Source: Vitellaria paradoxa
Lineage: Eukaryota; Streptophyta; Magnoliopsida; Ericales; Sapotaceae
Assembly: GCA_019916065.1 (NCBI GenBank)
Contig: CM034242.1
Span: forward strand, 11,910,879-11,974,878
Direction: 5' to 3'
Length of the DNA: 64,000 nt
The translations under genes and the position numbers were made by a program. This document shows positions 54,601 through 64,000 of the stretch, one piece after another; position 1 is the stretch's first letter, and every line of letters starts with the position of its first letter. The notes beneath the pieces are model-generated. The model had not been told where the DNA came from. It did not search any database and saw nothing but the letters and a program-made list of their open reading frames with translations.

Positions 54601-55806
54601 AGTAGATTACACAAAGATCCCGAAAATATAAATTGACGTCAATTTCTAGGCTTCTTGTGCTACTAATAATTAACTAGCGTAGAAGAAATGTGAGATCCTC
54701 GTTAAACCCGTGGCCATGTGAAGGGTCCTGGGAAAGTTTTGGAAGGATTAATTCTGATTTTTTTTTTTTGTTTTATATACATTTTTTTATTAAAATTTAA
54801 TTATTTATTAAATACTTTTTAGACATATTATTTACATTTATAAAAAATTTTTAAAAATAATTTCAAACATAAAAGTTATAAAAATTACGATTTAAAATTA
54901 TTTTTTTAAATTCTAAGAATAAATTCAAATCAACGTAACAAAATTGGGGTTAGTATTTTTTTAAAATTTTTAATCAAAAATTATTTTTCTTTTTATTGTC
55001 GAAACAAAATGATTGAAAAGCAAGTCGCTAGTTCCCAAATTAAACTGAGCAAGATGCTCGAGGTCGTACTAGTTGCGGTGCACATGCTTCACTTGGATAC
55101 CAAAATTAAAGTCAAATCGTTAGTCTTTGATTTGTAATATTTTAAAATCAGCCGTAATTTGTGCTCACCACACTTGAAACAAAATTAATATTAAGTTTGT
55201 TGTATGGTTAAAGTTTCAGATAAAAAGTTCAAATTGATAATTTATGAGTTTTAATTTTTTTTTTTTAATTTTATGTTCTAGTGGTTATTATTAAATGTGT
55301 TTTGAACTCTTTTTTCAATTAATTTTTAATAAGCATTATAAAAGAAAATATAAATTATAGTATTTTAATTTGAAAAGTTCAACTTTCTAGAAATTATAAT
55401 TAAACGAAATTTAAGTTAACATGTTTGATTTGTATATGATCTCTATTTTTTAAATATTGTGAAATTTTAATTGTACAATTTGTTTTGTTTTGTGATATAT
55501 ATAGTAGCGAGATTCATTAAAATAAGTATTAAGCGAAAAGTTAAAAATGCAAAAATGATCTCAATTATTGAATGAAAGAAAAAATAATTCTTACGTATTA
55601 GATCATAGATTGCGAGAAGAACATTTTCAAAAACCGTCATGTTTTACTATATAGATTATAATCAAACTAAATCACTAATTTGATTTGATGATTTATAAGA
55701 AATATTTTATCAATAATAAATATCATATTTTAAAATTTTAAAAATTTTATTTACCGATTATAATTAAAGTCAATGGAAAAAATAAGACTAAATACCTTTA
55801 TTATTT
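54601..55806. other. AT-rich spacer
   Basis: No gene or element recognised with confidence. Confidence 0.4.
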
Positions 55807-56028
55807 AAAAACTAAAAGTGGGTTTGTATGAAAGAGAAATACTCATTAAATTAATTTTTGTTTTATTTGATTTCCATTTAATATATATATCATGAATTGC
55901 CAAAATAATTTAATATTAAAAACTAAAAGTGTATTTGTATGAAAGAGAAATACTCATTAAATTAATTTTTATTTTATTTTATTTCCATTTAATATATATA
56001 TCATGAATTGCCAAAATAATTTAATAAA
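55807..56028. repeat. Tandem duplication, 111-bp unit x2
   Basis: Two nearly identical units, 55807..55917 and 55918..56028, each starting AAAAACTAAAAGTG and containing GAAAGAGAAATACTCATTAA and CATGAATTGCCAAAATAATT. There are only a few substitutions between them, so the duplication is recent. Confidence 0.9.
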
Positions 56029-56888
56029 AAATATTGAAACAAATATCTTAAATAATAAATAGTAGAATTTAAGTAAACAGTAAAAAAAACTAATATATAT
56101 TTTAAGAAGACAAACTAAAATAGTAGAAAATTAGCCGGTATATATATAAGAAAAATAATAAAATTTATTATATATAAATAAAATTACTTAAATAACTTAT
56201 AGGATTTAAAAATAACATTACTTAATAAATTATTTATGCTTTTCTTTTCTATATTGATATAAAAATAAGCAACTTTTTCATTAAGACTATATTTTTTATT
56301 TTTAAAATATATTACAAATAATACATTATCATTTAGTATTTATTTAGTTCAGTTGGCGGATCATCGAAACTGTAAATCGAATCAAATTATTTAATTCAAA
56401 AAACTTTTCAATTTGCAATCAAAGCATTTGGTATTCCAAACCAAAAAAAAAAAATAATAATAACATAAATCATGCAAAGCAAAACGAAACCCCAATGGAC
56501 GTGGAACTTGGACGTTGAAGATACGGGCAGAGAATGGTAGTTAATGAAAGCGACTGAAGCGAGAGCACGTGGACCGGTAGGCTGTACAGCCTGTGATCAT
56601 GCCAACCACGCGAAGCACACAAACATCCCACGCGACGGATGTGCCAGTTTCGTTTCTATTATTATTTATTTGGAAGAATGCTTCGATATTTTCAAACTAC
56701 GCACATCGAGGAGATGTTTTAAGTGACAAAAAGAGGGGTGATATGAAATAATTTATGAATTTATATAAAGTGAATAATTTTTAAAAATTTTTAAAATTTA
56801 TTAACGTTTTGTATTATATCAAATGGATCCATAATAACATTTTGAATTCAACGCTTCTTTTTTCTTTTTAAAAATTAAAAATTATTAG
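56029..56888. other. Spacer
   Basis: No gene recognised. A short, less AT-rich patch (56490..56720) has a 60-codon ORF that resembles nothing known to me. Confidence 0.35.
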
Positions 56889-57229
56889 TGGTGTAAATGA
56901 GTCGGTTAACCAGTTACTTGGCCAGACCTATCCACCCCTGCTCCTTCCAAATGTCCATATTGACCTAACTCGAGCAATCCAAGTTAGCACTTGGGTCATC
57001 TTGTCTTAGCTCGAGACTCGACTCGTGTCTTGTCCCAACCTACTCATTAAAATATTTAAAAAATATTAAAAATTTAAAATATTAAAAAAATATTACAGGA
57101 GCAAGTCAGGATCAAATTTTTCTGACTTGGTCCCAACTTGACCAAGAGGTGAGGCGGGCTTATCTATAGCCAGCTCATAATCGAGTCAAGGACAGATCGA
57201 GTTTGACCCAACTCATTTTATATCACTAC
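56889..57229. mobile_element. Fold-back MITE-like element
   Basis: Left end GTGGTGTAAATGAGTCGG; reverse complement of the right end GTAGTGATATAAAATGAGTT. The interior is unusually GC-rich for the region, with repeated CTCGAG/CTTGGTC-type phrases (AACTCGAGCAATCC, TAGCTCGAGACTCGAC). TSD not resolved. Confidence 0.5.
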
Positions 57230-58032
57230 AAATTACTTGATGCACTATTTTAATAGAATCACAAGGATGATATATGAATTGCCCTGTTTAATTTCTATCT
57301 TATTTATCGTGTTTGGAACACTAAAAAGTTTTAAAAAATTTTAAAAGTTCTTAATTTTCTCTAATCAAATTTTATTACGTGTTATTTTTATATCAATTTT
57401 TGATTTTTTTAGAATTTTTTCCAAAATTTTAGTTACTCATTTTTGCTATTGTTTTTAATAAAAAATTAAAATATCTAAAAATTAAACAAAAAGGAATTCT
57501 AGCCAAGATAAAAAGAAAAAAGAGAGAAAAAAAATGAAAAAACATAATATGGTAGTTTGTAGACAAATTACTACTAAACAAACTTAAAATACTTTGATTG
57601 AATAATCTACAGTGGATTGTTAGTGCAAGGGAGTTGTGAACTTTTCACGATATTTTGTGTATTAGTTGAATAATTTTATTTTATCAGAATAATTTGTTAG
57701 AACAATAATTTATGAATGATAATTTTGCAGAATGTTTTTTAAATATATCTTTATTTAAAATAAAAAATTTTATATTATTATCATAATTTTTTGACAAATT
57801 TTTCTAATGAAGGCCTTGTTTGGAAGTCAAATTTAGTAATCCATGGTAATTTTTTCACAAAAGTTGGTAGATCAAAATTTTTATATGTTTAGTAAAATAA
57901 ATAGAAATTTTTAGTAAATTTTGATAATTTTTGAATTGAATTAAATTATATTAACCATTACACCCTTTATCAACTCAATAAAAAATGATGTTTTAACAAC
58001 CTATCAACTCTACAAAATTGACAACTTTTTAG

Positions 58033-58788
58033 GAGCCGTTTGGTAATATTGTTGTTTTTCTATTTATGTTTATATATTTATAATTTTTTATTTTTTGTTA
58101 TTCGTTATGGTTTTTTTTTAAATGAAAATTGAAATTATGTTTGGAAATGCAAATTTATTTATAATAACTAATTTTTTATTTTAAAAAAATATTTAATTTT
58201 ATTATTTTTTAAAAATTAATTGAATTTAATAAAAAATATTTCATATTATTTTATTTAATTGATCTAATTACTTAAATTAAATTAGTCAATTTAATTTAAT
58301 TTATTATTAATAATCATATAATTTAATAAATATAATAACATATTAAATTTTAATTTAATTATATTACTAATTAAAAATAATTGAATAAAATATAATTATT
58401 ATATAATCTAATTCAGTAAATATAAAATATATTATATATTAATGTAGATAATTAAATTAATAGTTATTTATTAAAAATAATTTTAGTTTAATAAAATATT
58501 TGAATAAAATAATTATTTTAATATGATATAATAAAAATAGACAAAGTCTTACAATTGATAAAATATTTATAATAGAAAAAAAGAATAAAAATATATATTT
58601 TTTAAATTTTTCTGTTTAAGTTTTTATTTTTTTAAATAAAAAATATGATAAATATATTTTTGTTATTAATTTACAAAATTTTAAAAATATAAATAAAAAA
58701 ATAAAGAGTAAAAACGTTACCAGAGACGAGATCTTAATGATTGTTTTGTTTTTCTATTTTTATCGTTTTGCCCTCCGAACGGGGTCGT
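58033..58788. mobile_element. PIF/Harbinger-like element candidate (756 bp)
   Basis: Left end GGAGCCGTTTGG; reverse complement of the right end CGACCCCGTTCGG. Flanking triplets are TTA (58030..58032) and TAA (58789..58791). Subterminal TTTTTCTATTT is mirrored at the other end. The interior is extremely AT-rich and non-coding. Confidence 0.5.
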
Positions 58789-58791
58789 AAT

Positions 58792-59446
58792 ATCATTTAT
58801 TGGTACAGTTGAAACGGCCAAGAAAAGGTTTGTGGGCCATGAACACGATGGTCTCCTTTTCGCGGGGTTAGGTGAGTTGGAAATGATTTCTTGTCGTCAG
58901 TGTAAATCTAAAATTTTGACAAAAGTAGAAAAAGTATAAGTTAAAAAAAGTATAAATAAATTAAATCATACATTTAGATTGAAAATTATAAGTAAGAAAA
59001 AGTCCAACATATAATTTCATCATAGTTTTTACTAAAGTGTAAAAATATTAAATTTAATTAAATTTGTGTCATATGTACTATATAAGTTCATATATCATCG
59101 TCTAAAAAATATTATTTTAAAAAGACAAATTAAGTCATTTTGAAAAATAAAATAATATTTCACTTTAACATAAAATGGATAAAAATGCACTTTTATTAAT
59201 TTATTTTTTGTAAAAATCTTTTTTTTCTCAACAAAATTTAACTCATAAGAGATAAATCCAATTAAATTTAACAGATTCAGTTAAGTTCACACTTTAATCC
59301 AAATCATAAGGGAGTTATGCATTAACTTATAAAATAGAAGGGAGATGTATATTTTTAAGTCAAATCTTGAATGATAAAATATAATTATCTCGAATATCTA
59401 TGTTAGTAGATAAAGAAAAAATGACGGATTAGTAAATCTTTTCCAC
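58792..59446. other. AT-rich spacer
   Basis: No gene or element recognised. Confidence 0.4.
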
Positions 59447-59449
59447 TTA

Positions 59450-59791
59450 GGGGGTGTTTGGAAATTCAAAAAAACTCAAGATTAGATAGTTTTTTGGGTG
59501 TTTTTTTTTTTTTTACACTTTTTTGTGTGTTTGGTTGAATCAAGTGGAATTTTTAGTATTTTTTAGTAACTTTTGGGTGTTTGGTAAATTTTTTACTTTA
59601 GCAAAGCAAAAAAGTGATAACTTTTAGGTGTTTGGTATTTTTTTTACTGTAGCAAATAAAAAAAGTTGTAGTTATGGAGTGTATTTTTTACTGTAGCAAA
59701 TAAAAAAGTGAAAAAATTTGTGGTTTTGCCAAACACACCAAAAGTAACTTTTGATATTTTTTTACTAATTTTTGAGTTGCCAAACGGGCTC
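59450..59791. mobile_element. PIF/Harbinger-like MITE, family A (342 bp)
   Basis: Flanked by TTA at 59447..59449 and 59792..59794. Ends GGGGGTGTTTGG and, reverse complement of the right end, GAGCCCGTTTGG. The interior TTTTTTACTGTAGCAAATA / GTGTGTTTGGT alternation closely matches 37181..37541. Confidence 0.8.
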
Positions 59792-59794
59792 TTA

Positions 59795-60796
59795 TTTTTT
59801 GTTTTTTGTTTTTATTTTTGGGTTATCTTTTATTTTAGTAAGTGAAATATTTTGTCATTTGTAAATTCAAGGTTAGTTTTTTAAATAAGTTGCCCACTCA
59901 TCACACTAGCTTCGTTCGAACTTGCTTTTCATCGTTGTAGGGGACAAATTTCTTTTTCCTTTTCCACGCGATCATAAGCTCTGGCCATAAGGAAGCTTCA
60001 CCGAATGGTTCTGGCCCATAGGGTTTGCAAATAATAACGATGAAGAACAACACAACCACCTCAATGGTTTCATACATAACCCCTCGTTTGGAATTTTTTT
60101 TTTAAATTAATTTTTGGCAGCTCAGGTTTTTTTAATTTCTTTTTTTTTTTTAAATAATCAAGATTACCCTCTTACATTTTTAAATTCTTTTAAATTATAA
60201 AGGGTAAATATGTCAAATTGAAAAAAAAAAATTGGAGAATTAGTTACAGAATGTTAATTTTTTTCCCTTTGCCAAATATAAAAAATGTTTGTTTTTAGTA
60301 GTTGACTACAAAACAAAAAAAAAAAAAAAAATTGTTTTTTATCCTCTAACAAAACCTTAATTTCAATGTTTTTAAAATTAAATTTTCAGTGAATCAATTT
60401 AAGCATGTTTTTCTGTAATAATTTTTTCTCACCAAAAAAAAAAAAAAGTAACAATATAAATGGGGCAGGCCATCCCAAGCCCAATTGCTTTGAGGGTTAG
60501 GCTCAGGTTTGTGTTTAGCCTATCGGGTTCTAGACAAAATTTGGGCTGGACTGGACCAAATTTAGAAGGTTGAGTTCCAGGCCATAGGCGATTTCCTATG
60601 TCACTGCGAGCTTGTGTCGGGCTTGTAGACTAGCCCTCGGCCCATCACGCATGGGTCTGTACAATTTTAAAAAAATATATATTGTAAGATATACTTTCCT
60701 ATCAATTTAGTAATTAACAATTTGAAATAAAAATAACAAATGGTTATCAAGGGTAATTAGTGAAAAATTTTAAAAATTATGAAATTTTGTTACATT
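59795..60796. other. Spacer with repeat-like block
   Basis: No gene recognised. About 60455..60660 is a more GC-rich block (GGGCTGGACTGGACC, GGGCTTGTAGACTAGCCC), similar in style to 56889..57229 and likely a decayed transposon. Confidence 0.4.
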
Positions 60797-60799
60797 TTA

Positions 60800-60926
60800 G
60801 GTCCGTTTGACACCATGTAAAACACTGAAAAACTCTAAAAATTATTTACTTTTTATATCACTGTACGAATTATGAACCTACAAATTATTTCATTTTATCT
60901 TACTTTTTGTCATTCTAGACACCCCC
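60800..60926. mobile_element. Small MITE, family D (inverted copy)
   Basis: A 127-bp element between TTA duplications (60797..60799, 60927..60929). Its reverse complement starts GGGGGTGTCTAGAATG and contains AAGTAAGATAAAATGA, matching 62191..62316. Confidence 0.65.
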
Positions 60927-61739
60927 TTAATTATAATTTTTATAATATTTAAGAGTTGAAAAATTGGCATTCTTGTAGGCCAATTGCATGTTAATTAAGT
61001 TGGCATTAGACCTGATAAAAAATTCAGGCTCCAGCTGAATTTTTATAGAGGTATAATTCATTTTAGTTACGCCCAACCCAAAGTTGACTCGATCAATCGG
61101 GTCCAAAATTTTGTCCAAATTTAATTTATCATATGTGTACACCAATTTTAGTTTAAAAACATTCAATCCTGAAGAATCTTATCAGGCCCGAACTAATGAT
61201 CATAATCCCATGCTCGGCTCGAAATTCATATTGGCTTAATTTTTTTTTCCAAGCCATTTTCCTGAATTTAATAAACTAATATAAATCCTTCCAAAATGTG
61301 AACTAGAAGAGTCGAGACCTACAAGATCCTTAACTTACGATTATTTGTAGAATAAATATTAATAGGTAGAGTCGTATTTCTTAATGGCGATTTTAAAACA
61401 AATATACCGTTCCAAATAACAATTTTAAAATCATTTTTTATAAGTGAATGTGTTTTATAAAATAACGACTTTTACTGAATAAAAAAAAAATTCCTTTTAA
61501 CCAGACGACTTTAATTTAAATATACTATACCTAAAAGAAATTTTAACAAGTCATCAACTAAAAATGACTTTAACACGTGATCAACTCAGAAGAAATGATT
61601 TATCAATGCTTCACATTTTGAGAGAACATTTACCTGAACCACGAGCATGAAATTTTTTTTTTTTTTTTTTTTTTAACTCAAAAGAAATGATTTATTAATT
61701 ATTAATTTTAAACAAGAAAAAGGGGTACACAATTTGGAT

Positions 61740-61746
61740 GTTGAGA

Positions 61747-61779
<33 letters not shown>

Positions 61780-61819
61780 ACCTTAATCTGGCGCCTTAGA
61801 CCAACTCGGCCATCTCAAC
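61740..61819 (-). tRNA. tRNA-Leu (anticodon AAG)
   Basis: An 80-nt cloverleaf on the minus strand. Perfect 7-bp acceptor stem GTTGAGA/TCTCAAC; D arm GCCGAGTTGGTCTAAGGC; anticodon stem CCAGA/TCTGG with loop TTAAGGT (anticodon AAG, reading CUU); variable arm TCCGAAAGGGC, typical of class II Leu tRNAs; T arm GTGGG-TTCAAAT-CCCAC. A/B-box promoters are intact. There is no intron and CCA is not encoded. A run of five T follows downstream on the minus strand (about 61715..61720), a plausible Pol III terminator. No SINE body or TSD is attached, so it looks like a genuine tRNA gene. Confidence 0.95.
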
Positions 61820-61983
61820 AAGTTTGTTATTTTTTTTTAATTTTAATCCCTTTGCTGATTAATAATTGGATTTTGTTCAGCCGATTTTATTTTTTATTTT
61901 GTATGGGAATATATCCGAGTAATAATAACTTATAATTCCTCTCATGATTTTCAACTTCTACTTGTGATTCCTCTTTAGAACAT

Positions 61984-62319
61984 TAAGGGGGTATTTGGAG
62001 TCGCAAAACGTAAAATAAAGTAAGATAATATGTGAGTTATAATATTAAGGGTTTGTTTGGAGTAAAAAAAAAATAAGATAAATTGAGAGTTCGTAATGCG
62101 TGCAGTGAAAGAAAAAAATTAATGTGATATAAAATTAACAGAGATTTATAGAATTTTTTGTTATTTTTTAGCAAACCAAATGAACCCTAAGGGATATTTG
62201 GAGTGGCAAAACGTAAAATAAAGTAAGATAATATGTGAGTTCGTAATTTATGTAATAAGATAAAATATGAATAATTTTTATAAATTTTTAATACTTTACA
62301 TCATGCTAAACAACCCTAA
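61984..62319. mobile_element. Cluster of three family D MITE copies sharing TAA sites
   Basis: TAA at 61984..61986, 62046..62048, 62188..62190 and 62317..62319 delimits segments 61987..62045, 62049..62187 (139 bp) and 62191..62316 (126 bp). The first and third share GGAGT(C/G)GCAAAACGTAAA and AAGTAAGATAATATGTGAGT. The middle has ends GGGTTTGTTTGG and CCAAATGAACCC. The first looks truncated by the second. Confidence 0.7.
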
Positions 62320-62509
62320 ATATGTAAATAGTGGGAGTTGCATACATAACTCATATTGAAATTATGATTTTGTTCTCAACTTTAAAGGACCAAATAAGGA
62401 ATGATTAGAAGGAGAAATCATTTGCTTATAATTTATATTAAAATTATGGCTTTGTTCTTCACCTCTCATCAAATAATTATTTTTTAATTAATTAATAAAT
62501 TTTCATGGT

Positions 62510-63370
62510 CCTAAGAGTAATAATTTATCGAGGTTTAACTGTAAATAAAAATGTCAAAAAATTGAATATTAAATTTTGAAAATGCAAACTCTTTTGTTTT
62601 GGAATAATTAAACAACCAATGAAAATTGAAAATTTTACCCTTTTTTGGGTTAGGATTTTCCATTTCTCTTCTTCTTCTTCTTCTAATTTTATCCGATAAA
62701 TAAAAAATTCTAAAATTTAAAAATTAAAATATTAAAAATTTTATGTTTTGAAAATAAAAAATTTTCATTTTAAATTAAAAAATACAATTACAAGAAAAAG
62801 ATAAAAATTTATGTGGCACCTGTTTTGAGTTAAAAAATTTTCCATCTTATTCTTCTCCTAATTTTATTTAATAAATAAAAATGTCATAAAAATTGAAAAT
62901 TAAAATTTTGGAAACGTTTAACTTTTTCTTGGAAATAAAAAAATAAATTAACGTTGAAAACTTATTTTTTAAAGTTATTCCCCCCCCCCTTTTTTTTCCT
63001 AATTTCATCTAATAAAATTAATTGTCAAAAAATGAAATTTAAAATTTTAGAATCCGCCTTTTTTTTTTTTTGTGGGAAAACAATTAAGGACCATTGGAAC
63101 TTTACGTTTTCGAGATAGGAAACTCCATCTCCTTTCTCCAACTAATTAGATTAATTAATATTAAAGAATTCAAAATTTTTAAAATTATAATTTTGGAAAT
63201 AATACCTTTTTATAAAAAAATAAAAAATTAATGAATTTCAAAATTATAATTTTGGAAATAATACCTTTTTTAAAAAAAATAAAAAATTAATGAACATTGA
63301 AAATTTTTCTTTTTTTTTTAATTCAATAATACATTCTTTGTAAACCTTACTTTTATTTAAAAAAAAAAAC
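62510..63370. repeat. Degenerate tandem array, unit about 150-200 bp
   Basis: Recurrent block order: CTTCTTCTAATTTTAT(C/T)(C/T)(G/A)ATAAA, then AATGTCA(A/T)AAAAATTGAA, then AAATTTTGGAAA, then TTAACGTTGAAAA-like text. At least three diverged units can be followed. Near the right end a 58-bp subunit (AATTATAATTTTGGAAATAA) is perfectly repeated (about 63183..63297). Confidence 0.6.
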
Positions 63371-63769
63371 AATTTCTAAATCCTGAAATTTTACTGATAA
63401 GTTTTAAGAAAATAATTTTTTGTGAAAAAAATAATTTAATTGACAAGCAGCTTATAATTATAAAATTTAAATAAGATTAATTTACGAATTTTGTGACTAC
63501 TTTTTATCCAAAAATAATAACAATAATATATAAACTTTAAAGTTCCATCACTTAAAAAACATATAACCTAGATAATTAATTTAGTGAGAGAATGATAATT
63601 AGCTATATAAACCTATTAGTTAGTGAGAGAAATTGAAAATTTTATAATATAAATATATAACTTGAGAATAAACAAGTTAGGTTAATTATGGACCACTCTT
63701 TATTTATCTGAAAAATATCTACAAAGCATAAATAATCATTTTTTTAGAAAACTAATGTGGATACACTCT

Positions 63770-63925
63770 TTTAAAAATCTAAGCTAATTAGATTTAATTT
63801 TTTTTTAGAATTTTAGAATTTAATTTTTAGTTTTCTTTAATATTCAACGTTAACTTAAGATTTCATTTTTTTTCAGAATTTTAGGATTTAATTTTTAATT
63901 TTCTTTAATATTTAACATTAACACT
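63770..63925. repeat. Tandem pair, inverted relative to the 62.5-63.4 kb array
   Basis: AGAATTTTAGAATTTAATTT and AGAATTTTAGGATTTAATTT, each followed by TTCTTTAATATT(C/T)AAC(G/A)TTAA, about 75 bp apart. The reverse complement resembles blocks of the array at 62510..63370. Confidence 0.6.
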
Positions 63926-64000
63926 TCAAAAAACCCACTTGGGTAAGTTAAAAAAAAAGAGTTCCCTAAGTAAATTTAAAAGTTAAGAGACTGAATTTTT

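Noticed and set aside
56544..56726. 60-codon ORF in a less AT-rich patch
   Set aside because: No domain, no promoter or splice context, length within chance.
61738..61935. 65-codon plus-strand ORF starting MLRVGFEPTP
   Set aside because: It is the antisense of the tRNA-Leu gene; this string is a familiar false protein from tRNA-Leu loci.

Overview
This is a stretch of nuclear genome from a flowering plant. The evidence is multi-exon genes with GT-AG introns, four recognisable plant gene families, very AT-rich spacers packed with MITEs and retroelements, and a nuclear-type tRNA. I cannot name the species. Four complete protein genes were reconstructed exon by exon, each with a continuous frame from start to stop. 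KNAT7-like KNOX class II homeobox gene (+, 319..9263, 5 exons, 299 aa). NRS/ER UDP-L-rhamnose synthase (+, 13272..15774, 2 exons, 300 aa). Cucumisin-like subtilase (-, 17816..22629, 10 exons, 777 aa). HMG-CoA synthase (-, 27027..32690, 12 exons, 469 aa). A tRNA-Leu(AAG) lies at 61740..61819 on the minus strand.

Layout: 1-33 kb is gene-bearing. Two plus-strand genes come first, then two minus-strand genes. Introns and spacers carry insertions whose target-site duplications (TSDs) can be read directly: a SINE in the NRS/ER intron, a hAT-type MITE in HMGS intron 1, PIF/Harbinger-like MITEs in KNAT7 intron 2 and subtilase intron 1, and a Mutator-like MITE in the KNAT7-NRS/ER spacer. From 33 to 64 kb I found no intact protein gene. 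That half holds an RTE-clade LINE with a 14-bp TSD, a decayed L1-type LINE, a 2.1-kb solo LTR with a 5-bp TSD that splits a decayed minus-strand coding region (possibly an endogenous pararetrovirus), several MITE families, tandem repeats and the tRNA.

The genes share no obvious single pathway. KNAT7 (secondary wall transcription) and NRS/ER (UDP-rhamnose for pectin) both concern the cell wall. HMGS feeds the mevalonate pathway, and the subtilase is a secreted protease. I see no operon-like cluster, CRISPR array or clearly undescribed system. The most useful observations are the dated, nested insertions, the promoter G-boxes that fall inside a duplicated repeat, and the interrupted virus-like remnant.
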